A DNA stretch of 64,000 nt from NCBI RefSeq assembly GCF_003013715.1, contig NC_072813.1:1240001-1304000 (forward strand), written 5' to 3'. This document shows positions 9,373 through 20,342 of this stretch, in pieces. The DNA comes from Candidozyma auris. Lineage: Eukaryota > Ascomycota > Pichiomycetes > Serinales > Metschnikowiaceae. The position numbers were made by a program, and so were the translations under genes. The first letter of the stretch is position 1, and each line of letters starts with the position of its first letter. The notes below the pieces were generated by a model, which saw only the letters and a list, made by a program, of their open reading frames with translations, did not search any database and was not told the DNA's origin.

Positions 9373-12300
9373 TTCCCAAGCATCTCGAGCGAGAACCTCG
9401 CTCAGACAGTCTTCATCTGAAGGTCGAAGATAAGCACTTTGATAATGTCGATTTGAACAAGTTATATGAGCTGGTGCTCAAGGTTCTTTTGCTTGAGTAC
9501 ATATGCGAAGCTCGGTTCTACCAGCCGGTACGAAGGAGTCCTTCACCATCGAAGAAGAGCAGTATAGAGAGACGATCACGTTTTTCGAGACTAGAGGGCG
9601 ATTGCACACTTCCGGGCCATTTGGTTGACGATCTCAAGGCAAGACTCAATGCAATTGCCATGAAGAAATCAAACCACGATGAGCTCACAAGAAGGTCGTT
9701 GCTTCGATTTTACGGAGAGACACTTGATCCAGCGTTCAAATCAGATGTCAGAAGAGCCAACAACATCGACATATTGGTGATGAAGTTTGTCTCGGCTGCC
9801 AATAAGGAGGTACTCAAAGTAGGGCTGATCCCAAACGAGGAGGTAAGCTCACGCGTGTTTAAGCAGACAGACGAGTTCATAAAAATCATTGGGTCTCTCA
9901 TACAAAAGGACAAGAACAAAGACGCCCTAATGGCGAAGCTAGAGGAGCATAAAGCAGCGTTGCAGCCTTCGCAAAAGGCTACCTCGAGCTCTAAGAGCTC
10001 AGAGAATTTGCAATACCATGAACCATCCTGTCAGGTCTCTGACATGGACAGGTCATCTATCAAGCTCTTGATGGAGCTTTTTGGAAAGGATCAGACCCAA
10101 ATTCAACAAGACATTCAGACTCTAAAGCCCACTGTTACTCAGAAAACCCTTCATAAAGACGTTGATCAAGCATTATTTTATCTAAATAAGGACATCGGCA
10201 GATACTCTATGAGGCAGTTTCTGTCTCAGGATGCATATGAAAGTTGGAAGGAAAGGGAGACAGCGTTTTGCCAGCTGCTTTACAATAAGTACCCTATCCC
10301 GTCTTCCATGAAGCTCCTTCCAAATCCCCCGCTACCGGCTGGTCTGGAGCTCTATATAATGCCCCCTTCAAACGTTGTCACAAGTTACTTTACCACTTTG
10401 GCCAAGCTTTGTCTCTTGCATAGCAAGAGTAAGGGTAGCAACTCCAGTTCGATGCTTTTGGACGACGAGACACCCTTATTTTCGAACAAATCCAATGAGT
10501 TGATGCAGGCTTGCGCCAGGGTGTGGCGGGTAGATTATCCTACAAGGGCTGTCGCTCTCTTTGGGGCAGCTCATTCATCAGGAATTTTGATTGATCCTCT
10601 TTTCCAAAACTCGACAAAAGAACTAGAGCCTATCGATCTAGAAATGTCAAAAAGGGTCCTCAATATGTGTAGAAGTATGGTTGAGGGCCATGGGAAGCTC
10701 GACTGGGATGACAAGTTTTCTTGGTCTATAAAAGATCAAGAGCAATGGTCAACATTTTTGGGCTACACTTATAGTGAAGTTTTCTATGGAATTAAAGACT
10801 GCCTTTCAATCATTTTGAGCAAGACTGTGAAACCTAAGTTTAGTCCATACCTATCATTTTTGGCTGACTACGTGGAATCCGACGTCTTATTTCCCCGACT
10901 CCGTGAAAAGGGTGCTACTACAAAGTGGGAACGGAAGCTAACGAGAACACTTTTGCGAGTGTCAGAGGCGCTGTATGCTGACGTTCTTAAGACTCTTCCA
11001 AGAGACGACACCCTTAGCATTTTGCATATACTTGATATTTCTGATGCTCTTATTGACAACATCAAGACACTTCAAAAGAGGTATAAAAATCCACTCCTAG
11101 GGTTTCTCAATGTCAGTCGAACTTATGCGGCAGTGGTGACCGGCATGTTTGCCTCAGATGCTAAGAATATTCTTAAGCACATATCTGCTAGAACGAAAGC
11201 GAAGGGGGAATTTTTGAATTATGGTGATGCTTTGGAAGCATACAAGTCTCTCAGTGAAATACGCAGCATACATAATCAGGTCTGCTCTGAAAACGCCACG
11301 TTCAACTTTGACCTTGAAGAGTTCTTCTACCAACATCTTGAAGCATGGGTAGCAGAAAGTAGCAACAAAATACGTGATTACGTGTTGAAAGCCATCCAAG
11401 AAGATCTGTTCGAACCTATTGACATTGAGAATGATCAAAAAAAGTACAGTACTTCGGTGCATGATATCTTTACTGTTATAAAGCACTATCTACTGATTCT
11501 CAAAGGTTTAGGATGGCAGAACAAATATCAGATTGCCAAAGTGTACACCATTTTGATGAAAAGCATATCTAACTGTGCGCTCTTGTACTCCAGCCGCATG
11601 AGCGACATGATCTTGGAAGACTTGAATGAAGAGGTTTTGGATCAGACGCCTCAGGTCCCCTCAATGAATGGCTGGTTTGCTGAAGTCAAAAGTAAAGTTG
11701 CCAGCTATAACCTTAATAATTCGAAAGTGGAGGTGGAAGAGCCCTACAACTTTACCTCCAGGACATGCATTGGCTTGAACAACATTGATGCATTAATAGC
11801 TAATCTTACGAGGTTGGAGGATTTGCTCAATCCTGAAGAGGTCTCCCAGGTGATGGCCAAATATGATCCGAAGTCATCACGGGCTTATACTAATCACATA
11901 GTCTCCTTAAGAGTTGTGAAGGCCGAGGATCTCCGTTCTGCTCTGGACAAGTCGAGCATTCGTCCATACATGACTCTTGTCGATACAAAAGCTCGTAAGA
12001 CTATTACCAAGACACGAGCATTAGATGGGGAAAATCCAGAATGGGATGAGGAAGTAGAGTTTACCCTTGCAGCCAACTCATCTCTCACGATGTCCGCTAC
12101 TGTTTGGGAGGAGAAATTGGGAACTCATCCTGTTTGTGGTAGGGCGTTGATGCAGCTAGAGCCCAGAAAATTCAAGCATGATGGTATACCGCAAGAGATT
12201 TTCCTTGATCTTGATCCGCAGGGACGTGTTCACATCGAGATTGCTGTAGAAAGTGAAAGGGACGATGCAATCTTTGCTATGGGACGAGCACATAGGGCGC

Positions 12301-13280
12301 TCAAGAGAAGCATTGAGCGTATTACTAAACTTATTGTGGCTAAGTTTTCGAAGTTCATCAAGTTGTGTTTCTCAAGAAACTCACTTAAGTCTGTCTGTGG
12401 AGCTAGTGGTAACTTAAAACCATCTCAGGAACAAATGGATGAAGCGATGTTGCCACTTTACAATTACCTCAACATGAACTTGCTGGTGCTAGCTCAATTT
12501 CTCACCAAGGATCTTTTGCATAAAGTGATGCTCGAAGCATGGAACATTGTTGTGGCCAGCGCTGATGAGTTGTTGCTCCCGAAACTCACGAGTGCCAAAG
12601 CACTTCGTCTGGCACACCTTAAGAAGGGGAAAGTTTTAAGTAGCTCCGGAAATTTGATGGCTTCTGGATGGCAGTCTGCTGTTTCTTCAGCTATGGCAAA
12701 TGTTACAAACTCCATGAGTGTTTTAGGGTTCGGCAAGACTCTAACGAATAACGAAATTGAGACCGTTATTGCGTGGCTCAACTTCCTTTGTCTTGACTTC
12801 TTTTATAACGAAGGCAATGGACCGCCAATCGTGGACTTGAAGACCGAGCAATACCAATCAATCATGTTAATCCCCGTGTATTACGACAAGTATCCCGAAT
12901 TCTTGATACACGAGGTCGAAAGACTCTCTCCAGCATACTTGCAAATGCTAAGAGACAAGAATAATGTCTTCATATCCAATCATCCGGACGCAGACACTGC
13001 AAATTTACGGAGTAGAGCAGGATCCATCGCAAGAAGTCTGACTATTCGTGCTAACGCCACAGCTAAGGCGAGAGCTCGCGCTGCAAAAGAAGCGCGCGAG
13101 CTTCTGTCTGACCCGTTGGTGGCACAAACTTCAACGGAGAACATCATTTTGAGACTTTTGCTTGTAAAGGATGAGAAAGCGTTTGTTGCTAATCGTGTTG
13201 AGCAAAGAGAGAGATTGGCTCATACAATAGCTACTGAGAGATTAGCAAGGGCTGCTGCAGAAGGTACATTGTTTAAATAA
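9369..13280 (+). CDS. Munc13/C2 domain protein (YOR296W type)
   Basis: 1303-residue protein of the fungal Munc13-homology family, whose S. cerevisiae member is the poorly characterised YOR296W. These proteins are thought to act in vesicle tethering or exocytosis at membranes. Visible features: a Ser/Arg-rich segment near residue 50-75; a long helical MUN-type region; a C2 domain at about 843-955 (SLRVVKAEDLRSALDKSS, RPYMTLVD, TRALDGENPEWDEEVEF); a second helical MHD region (about 1040-1160); and an Ala/Arg-rich C-terminus. The in-frame codon just before the ATG is TAG, so this is the first possible start in this frame, but the 26-codon ORF in the neighbouring frame may encode additional N-terminus. 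It converges on SIN3 with an 80-bp gap. Confidence 0.85.
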   Translation: MIPKHLEREPRSDSLHLKVEDKHFDNVDLNKLYELVLKVLLLEYICEARFYQPVRRSPSPSKKSSIERRSRFSRLEGDCTLPGHLVDDLKARLNAIAMKKSNHDELTRRSLLRFYGETLDPAFKSDVRRANNIDILVMKFVSAANKEVLKVGLIPNEEVSSRVFKQTDEFIKIIGSLIQKDKNKDALMAKLEEHKAALQPSQKATSSSKSSENLQYHEPSCQVSDMDRSSIKLLMELFGKDQTQIQQDIQTLKPTVTQKTLHKDVDQALFYLNKDIGRYSMRQFLSQDAYESWKERETAFCQLLYNKYPIPSSMKLLPNPPLPAGLELYIMPPSNVVTSYFTTLAKLCLLHSKSKGSNSSSMLLDDETPLFSNKSNELMQACARVWRVDYPTRAVALFGAAHSSGILIDPLFQNSTKELEPIDLEMSKRVLNMCRSMVEGHGKLDWDDKFSWSIKDQEQWSTFLGYTYSEVFYGIKDCLSIILSKTVKPKFSPYLSFLADYVESDVLFPRLREKGATTKWERKLTRTLLRVSEALYADVLKTLPRDDTLSILHILDISDALIDNIKTLQKRYKNPLLGFLNVSRTYAAVVTGMFASDAKNILKHISARTKAKGEFLNYGDALEAYKSLSEIRSIHNQVCSENATFNFDLEEFFYQHLEAWVAESSNKIRDYVLKAIQEDLFEPIDIENDQKKYSTSVHDIFTVIKHYLLILKGLGWQNKYQIAKVYTILMKSISNCALLYSSRMSDMILEDLNEEVLDQTPQVPSMNGWFAEVKSKVASYNLNNSKVEVEEPYNFTSRTCIGLNNIDALIANLTRLEDLLNPEEVSQVMAKYDPKSSRAYTNHIVSLRVVKAEDLRSALDKSSIRPYMTLVDTKARKTITKTRALDGENPEWDEEVEFTLAANSSLTMSATVWEEKLGTHPVCGRALMQLEPRKFKHDGIPQEIFLDLDPQGRVHIEIAVESERDDAIFAMGRAHRALKRSIERITKLIVAKFSKFIKLCFSRNSLKSVCGASGNLKPSQEQMDEAMLPLYNYLNMNLLVLAQFLTKDLLHKVMLEAWNIVVASADELLLPKLTSAKALRLAHLKKGKVLSSSGNLMASGWQSAVSSAMANVTNSMSVLGFGKTLTNNEIETVIAWLNFLCLDFFYNEGNGPPIVDLKTEQYQSIMLIPVYYDKYPEFLIHEVERLSPAYLQMLRDKNNVFISNHPDADTANLRSRAGSIARSLTIRANATAKARARAAKEARELLSDPLVAQTSTENIILRLLLVKDEKAFVANRVEQRERLAHTIATERLARAAAEGTLFK

Positions 13281-13360
13281 TATCATTACACACTTAGGTA
13301 CCTTGTATTTTTGTTTCCGGCGATATCAGTTTGCATGCTCATTTGTTTTCGCCGTTAAGA

Positions 13361-16300
13361 CTATGAATGGGGCTCGTCCGCCCTTGCTTCATTGGACTCT
13401 GCCTTCGAGGCCTTGTCAGTCTCAACTCCCGCATTGATAGTATCATCTTCATTAGTAGTCTCATTAACGTCCTGTTGGATGGTCGTGTCATTTGGATCGT
13501 GATAAATTGTGGTATCTGCGTCCATCGTTGTGTCTGGGTTTGCTTTCGATGCTGTGTCGTCGGGTTTTGCATCCTTCGCTTCACCGCCCTTCCTTTTTTC
13601 GTCTTCTTGTGGCACCTCCTCGCTTGCATCTGCCTTTTCCGTAGTTTCATCAGCATCTCTCATCTCAATGTCTTCGTCAGCTTTCGTAGCAGCCTTGTAT
13701 TCAGTAGCACCCTTTTCGAGAAGAATATCAAAGTCCAGTTCGAGTTTTTGCTTTTGCTCTGCGCTACAGTTTGCCGCCCAGCCAACTTCTTCATCATCTA
13801 GTAGTTTGTTCAAAGCATCCAACTTTTCCTCATGTGATTGTGTCGCATCCTTCTGCTTTTGTAGAATCAGATTAGATGTGAAGTTATCATAAGCACCAGG
13901 CTCGAAGAAGAGACGATATGAATTCTCACAAATAGAAACCCTGAGATCAGAGACAGCCTTGCCCTCGCATTGTTCCTCCTCAACTGCATCTATGAATGGT
14001 TTGTGGAAAGGCATGTTGATCTTAGAAGCCGGGACACCTTCAGTCGGGTGGGACATGACGTAAGATGTGACGTAGTAATTGTAGCTCTCCTCCGCGTTCT
14101 CGTGGTCGTTGATCGTCAAATCGTCCAAGGCAACGAACTCTATCATCACTGAGTTGTCTGGCTCGTGAAGAACAATCTTGAACATATTTTCTTCATTGCT
14201 CATGAGAGACCTCACTTGCATACGGTACAAAATTTGGTCTTTGGCAGTAGAAGCGGGAGTATTCCTATCTTGTTCAAATAACACAACCATTTCTGAGGTC
14301 TTGGAGTCTGTAATCATCGTATGCATGTGCTTCACGAGGGCCTGAACAACCTTATCAATCGTGTAACATTTATACGCCTTATTACAGTAACCTTGACGTA
14401 AGCTCTCCTCAAACCATTGATGCTCAATATCACCATCGAGTAATCTTTCAGTCAACGATAAAACTTGCTTGTAACAATCCTTCGTTCCGTCAATTTGGAC
14501 ACCGACCTCTTCAAGCTGATGTGATAGAAGGTTGAGATCCTTGGCGAATTGGGGAGTTGTACGAGATCTGATTTCCTTTGCAACCTCTTCGTTCATACCT
14601 TTAATTTCTTCCAATCTCTCATAAAGTGTTCTGAAGTGACGGAAAAAGACATAGATAGTGGTGTTGCAGAAGAAATTATATCTATCACGCTTTTGCTCTC
14701 TGGACATCTCATCCAATGAGAACGTTGATGACGCCGTGCGGATCCATAACTCACCAGATTTCTCAACCTCGTTAGCAAGATCTGGTTCTTCGGATTCACT
14801 TGCAGAAGAGGCATCTTTTTCATCTTTTCTAGGCTTGGATTGCTTCTTCAAAACGTCACGCAACAAATCTGGATCACGGTTTCGCTTTTTAGTGCTGGAT
14901 GTCTCGGAGGCTCCATTTTGTTCGACTACTGTGCCATTTTCTTCAACTGCGCTGACCTCCCCTTCCTTCTCGGGCTCATCCAGCCTTCTTGCAGCTAATG
15001 CTTCTTCTATCCTCTCTTGAGGTATGCCAAAGAAGAAGCCGACAAAGTATTTGAAAAATGCACCTAACTTATCTCTGTCACCGCTGGAGTAGTTTGACGA
15101 GTGGAAAATGAAGAATTCAGCTAGCCCTAAAATATCATAAACAACTTCGAAATCTTCGAACTTATAGTGAAGCTGCTCTTGAGGCTTTGGCGTCAAAGGA
15201 TGCACTCTCTTGTTTTGTTGCTCGACTTTTACTGTACTGATTTCACTGACCAACTGTTTCGCAGTTAAAAGCTTTTTATCAGCTTGCTTGAATGTCAATC
15301 CCAAGTGATCGAGAGATTTGTAAAATACCTTTTGCTCCATCTCTCTCCAGACCTTGTTCCACTCCCTCTGAGCTCTCTTCCATTCCTCGTCCTTTTGCTT
15401 CAATCTTTTCAAGACAACCGGAACCGCAATGGCTGGGTTCTCGTGTAAAGCATCAATGACTTCAAAACCTCTGTCCTTGTCATAGATCTTTCTGATGACC
15501 TTCTTGTAAATGGTCTGGGAGGTATGGCCTAAACCAGGCGGAAGTTTGAAGTTGGCTTTCTGCTCAGCGGTCATGTTGGCGATTCTGTTGGCAATAGTTT
15601 CCAAGGTTTGGATAGTACGCAAATTGGCCTCGATGTGGTAATCAAACTCCAATCTCTCTTCCTCAATTTTAAAAAGAATTTCTTCGTATTGGTTCTTTCT
15701 GTGTGAGATAAAGCCTGAATCTTCTGAAGCCCATGTTGGATGCCCCACCCACTCATCATTAAGCACCTCCCAGCACATCTCGTCCCTACCTGAGCATGGC
15801 ATATAGGTTTCAACCTTTGGTAACTGTCTATAGGAAGGTCCGTATGCTTTGCAAAGCGAAAGCTCAATTTGATGTTTCTTAAATGTGATATCCTCAATGT
15901 GTTGAGTTTCAGGCTTGTAACCTACAAACAGCTTGAACCAGTTAAGCAAATCCTGGTGGGTATCGCCCAAGAAGAATGCAACTCTTTCAACCAAAGTAGC
16001 TTTGTCGATGATATCTTGAGAATAAAGATTGAGGAATTTCAAGAACTCGTTGTAAGCTTGCTTGTTGCCAATAGCTTTCTTGACTCGATCAAAGAAGCCC
16101 AACTCCTCCAGTAACGAAGATTGCCTAACAGCAGCCGTTGGCGGAACTGGCTCAGGAATACCTGGCACCAATGATGGATTGACCTTGACACCATTCTTGA
16201 CATATGGTTGAGCACCTGGAGTACCATGCTTCAGGTTGTTAGAAGGTTGGAGAGCACCACGAACGCTTGAATATTGTGCCTCGTCGTTATAGTTATTCTC

Positions 16301-17540
16301 AAAAGCCAGATGCTCTGATCTTCTTCTCAAATCTTCGTGCATCATGGCGCCTTGCATTGCAACTTCCTGTGGCGGTATCTCGTAATGAGGTCGATATTGT
16401 TGTTCACCGTTAAGAACGGGTCCACCCGCAGAGGGCTGGAAGTTACCCAAAGGTGGTAGCTGAGATCCGTTATTGCCTTGGAAATAAGGTGGTTTGTCAA
16501 CACCGTGCAAATGAGGCTGAGCACCATGCACTAAAAGACCTGGCCCATCTTGTGATTTATGCTGCAAAAGTGGTTGATTGCCACTATCTGGCAAAAATTG
16601 CTTGAAGTCATTAAGTAAGTCAGGCGAGCCAGCAAAAAGCTGGGTAACTTGTTCATAAACTTCACCAATGGGCTTTTGCTCGCGCTGATAGGTTTGCAAA
16701 ATTTCCAAGAATTGTTTGTAGATATCAGGCTGATTAGCAAATCTAGTCTTTATCTTGTTGACGTAAGAAATAGCGTGATTAAATTCAACTTGGCCACCAG
16801 AAACAGGCTGTTGTTGGTCTCCGGGAAATTGCTGCATTTGATGGGGAAGCATTTGTTCGTTTCCCCATTGCTGCTGCTGTTGCTGTTGTCCTGGAGGTAT
16901 GTTTATGTTGGGTCTCGTCGTAGTTCCTGTAGGGGTCGTCACTCTAATGGGATTTGGATCGGAAGGATCCAAAGAGCACTCGATTCTATAGCCTGGAGGC
17001 AAGAATGTGTTGAATCCCTGGATTAAGTTTGGATGGCCCCGGAACAAGTTAGATACACGGTCTATCACACCTGGAGTATCAATACTCTGCAGCTTGAAGT
17101 CCTTCATGATATCCAAAAAGTTATTGTAAACGTCTGCTTGATTATAGAACTGGATTTTCACCTGATCTAAGTAAGACAACGCATCCTTCACGTTCAAAGG
17201 TCTGTAAGCGCTTGAAGTCGACGAGCGGTTTAACACTCCTGAAGGAAGAGGCCCAGGTTGGGCTTGTGGTGCCGCAGTAGCAGCACCAGGGGCCTGATGA
17301 GGCTGCAGTTGCAGCGAGACCTGAGCAATTGGAGCCAGAGACGTGCGCTGGTGCTCGTGGGGACCCATCTGTTGCTGTTGTTGAGGTTGCTGTTGGGCCT
17401 GCTGCAGCAGTTTGGAACTTTGAGGAGCCAGATGAGGAGCTTGATGAGATTGCAGAGGCAGGGGTCCATGCAGCAGAGAGTCCTGAGGGAAAGGTTGGGA
17501 CTGTTGCTGTGATGGCTGCTGTTGTTGCTGTTGTTGCTGC

Positions 17541-17589
<49 letters not shown>

Positions 17590-18106
17590 GCGAGTGATCT
17601 CCGTGCTGCTGTTCCTGTTTCACAGTCTTATCTTGAGGCTGCTGCGGCTGAGGTTCCCTGTTGGTGATATTGTAGATTGAGTTTGAAGACCGTGAAGGAG
17701 GATTCTGAGGAAGCGCAGAAAAGCCTTGCAGGACGTGAGGAAGGTGAGGAGCAGAGCCTGGGCCCCCTGGAGGTGCTGCCGAGGAGCTCACAGGTGAAAC
17801 ACCCTGGGTGGTAGCATGCCCACCAGAGGGGCGTCTATCGTCACTGGAGCTTATCAGAGGGATAGTAAACACATGTCCTGTGGAGTTATTGGCTCTGTTG
17901 CCCAAAGCAGGCAAGTTGGGGAATGGAGAGAAGGGCTGACCACCGGCCTCCAACGTGGCAGGGGGAGGCAACACCGGCAAGTTCTGGCGGTTGGAGGCTA
18001 GCGCTGGACGGTTCGAGTCACCTTCCTGATGTGAGGCTCCGACGTATTTGAAATTTTGGCCTAGGGGCATTCCCTGGTTGGACCAGCGGTCCTGTTGGTT
18101 TGTCAT
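13361..18106 (-). CDS. SIN3: Sin3 histone deacetylase corepressor scaffold
   Basis: 1581-residue nuclear scaffold of the Rpd3 histone deacetylase complexes. Three paired amphipathic helix domains are clear: PAH1 about 303-372 (NVKDALSYLDQVKIQF), PAH2 about 439-505 (FNHAISYVNKIKTRF) and PAH3 about 665-735 (LGFFDRVKKAIGNKQ). The histone-deacetylase interaction domain follows (from about residue 765, CWEVLNDEWVGHPTW), then the Sin3 C-terminal domain (FFRHFRTLYERLEEIK). The N-terminal 300 residues are low-complexity, rich in Gln and Pro, with a 25-Gln run. The C-terminal about 130 residues are acidic and Asp/Thr-rich. The length is typical for fungal Sin3. Confidence 0.97.
17516..17590 (-). repeat. 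Poly-glutamine trinucleotide tract in SIN3
   Basis: 25 consecutive CAA/CAG codons on minus, with the longest pure part being (CAA)n. Such tracts often vary in length between strains. Confidence 0.95.
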
Positions 18107-19797
18107 TGGAGAAAACCGAAGGACTCAACGATGGAACAAAAGTGAAAAGTTGAAAAGTGAACAATATAAATGAAATAAGCTTGGGATCAAACTGCGATTT
18201 CTTGTTCAATCAACGAGGCTCCAGTAAAGATGGTCTCTATTGGTAGGATCGATGACTGGTTCTGCTTGAAGCTAGCTATCAATTGACGACTCGAGAGCGG
18301 GTGCGTTTCGCAGGCCATGGCCGGGTAACACCTCCAGCGTTTTCGGTAGAGCTGATGCAGAGGTTGAGAGCCTTCTATGTAGGCCTCACTGCGACTCATT
18401 CGGCCCCCACTATAGCCGCTGCTGGGGTGCAAACAGGGTAGGAAAAGATGCCTATGAGACTGAGAACGAAAAGAAACTTTGGTAGTAGTCCTTGATTTTG
18501 AGGCGACGAGTGAGGTTTCGGTGATCTCCGATGTTTGTGTGTATCACTATATGGTACTTTAAGTAAAAGACAACTGCAAGAAGTAAACCAGCAAGTTGTG
18601 AAAAATCTGCATTGAGGAGTTAACAGTGAATATGGGCAACCATACTGTCTCTTACTGGGAGAATACAATCTATATAATGTCAACACCTGAGTTAGTGTTT
18701 TATCTTTGACCCACTCTAGGTAAGCGCGACAATGTCGTGCTTGCCTCAGCAAGGGTCGAGTCTACTTGGCTAGAAATGAAACTCATTTAAATGGGTATAT
18801 CTCCGTTTGTTGTCTCTGTAGGATTGAGCGGTGTCAAATTTTGTCGGGAGCTCGTGGGGGAATAAAAAGGCGAATTGAGCTTTTAAAAAGACGACATTTT
18901 TGCAACCATACCCTAGAAATGTGTCTCGAGAGACTTATAGAGGTATTTGTTACTTTTATTAGACATTATTGACCACTTTTTTAGAGCAACACCTAGCATC
19001 ACCACAATTTGTGCTTCATGATGTGATGTGCAACGCAAGTAAGCGAGTTGAGTGTCTACTTGCTGTAGAACCAAGCTACTATATGAGAAGAGATCCTAAA
19101 ATCAATCGTTTAGTTCTCATCTCAAATGCAAGTTTCAATGGTTTTATGTTGTGAAACTTGTATATATAATCTCAAATCTCTTTGCATTTTTGACTCTTGG
19201 TTGCGAAACCAAGCGAAAGCTGTCAATTAAGACATCACCTGAAAAATTCATGAACACAAAATTTCATTACTAATTAGACTCAAGAACAAAGAGGAAGCGA
19301 TTTGTCCCCATCATCACTAAGAGACCCTTCTCTCTTCCCTTCGTTGGTAGTATCACACTCACTTCCCCTGTGCGCAGAGACAGTATGATGCGACCAGCTA
19401 GTGATACTTTGAAAGCTAAAAAGATTCTACTAGAGATTTTTTTTTTTTTTGATGAATACAGAGAAGTTCAACACACACAATTCGACAAAATGAATGAGCA
19501 GAAGTATCGTTAAATTTGAAGCAGGCTGGTTATGTAGTATTATTGTTTCCCTCACTGCAAGCATCTTGAGAGGACATACACAAACACAACGCAGTTTTTG
19601 AAAATAAAGCACCTGAGTACATGGTGTTGACAGAATTACATTTACACTGCTTCTTGTTAAGCAATTTTCACGGTTGATCAACGTTTATCACTTTTGATTC
19701 CTCCAAGGTAGTCCCAAACCTCCCGAGATTCACAATGTCCTGCACGCGGCCCTCTGTAGAGAAAACTTCAACAGTGATACTCTGTCAAACAGCCACA
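18107..19797. other. Divergent intergenic region SIN3/RPB11
   Basis: About 1.7 kb, long for a shared promoter here. It has one TTYGCARCCA element in the middle (18899) and a T-run at 19438-19450. ORFs such as 18396-18752 (minus) lack any family signal. A noncoding transcript could lie here but no RNA family was recognised. Confidence 0.45.
18899..18908 (+). promoter_or_regulatory. TTYGCARCCA element
   Basis: TTTGCAACCA, about 790 bp 5' of SIN3 and about 890 bp 5' of RPB11. Confidence 0.45.
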
Positions 19798-20206
19798 ATG
19801 AACGCTCCAGATAGATTTGAATTGTTCATCTTACCAGATGGCGTTGAAAAGTACGTGATAAAACCCATATGATCTTTGACTTAGTACTAACCGCAGAATC
19901 AAGATCATCCCAGATACGAAGGTGCCCAATGCTGCCATCATAAAGATCGAGAGAGAAGATCACACACTAGCGAATTTGCTACGTGCACAGCTAGCCAAAG
20001 ATGACAAAGTTATTTTTGCCGCTTACAAGGTGGAGCACCCGCTTTTTGCCAACTTCGTTTTGAGAATCCAAACGGAGGATGACTACACACCGAGGGACGC
20101 TTTGAAGAATGCATGCTCCAACCTCATTTCCGAGTTGGACATTCTTAAAACCAAATTCAAGGACGAGTGGGCTCTTAAGTCCTTGCTTAACAACGATGAC
20201 TACTAA
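19798..20206 (+). CDS. RPB11: RNA polymerase II subunit Rpb11, one intron
   Basis: 120-residue subunit that pairs with Rpb3 in the RNA polymerase II assembly platform. Exons are 19798-19850 and 19897-20206; the intron interrupts a Lys codon after PDGVE. The first exon [15 protein letters not shown] matches the yeast N-terminus. The second exon carries the alpha-like dimerisation motif [13 protein letters not shown], then [12 protein letters not shown] and DALKNAC. Length and sequence are family-typical. It converges on CDC5 with a 136-bp gap. Confidence 0.97.
19851..19896 (+). other. Intron of RPB11
   Basis: 46 nt, donor GTACGT, branch TACTAAC followed by CGCAG. Its removal restores the conserved N-terminus of Rpb11. 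Confidence 0.95.
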
Positions 20207-20342
20207 TTCAAACTTATATCACCTCATTTGTACATTACACTACGCCATTTGATATGGTCTATAGGGCAGAATTTTTACAGAAATAGATATACAAGGCTCT
20301 ACGCTCGTATCGTTTTATTCTATGCATTTGTAGTATTATACA

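Noticed and set aside
13509..13892. Plus ORFs within the SIN3 3' part
   Set aside because: Antisense to the acidic Sin3 C-terminus; composition follows from the complement of Asp/Thr/Glu codons.
18396..18752. Minus ORF with a CACTAACTCAG intron-like end near 18683-18694
   Set aside because: No GTACGT/GTATGT donor lies within a sensible distance, and the ORF has no recognisable motif.
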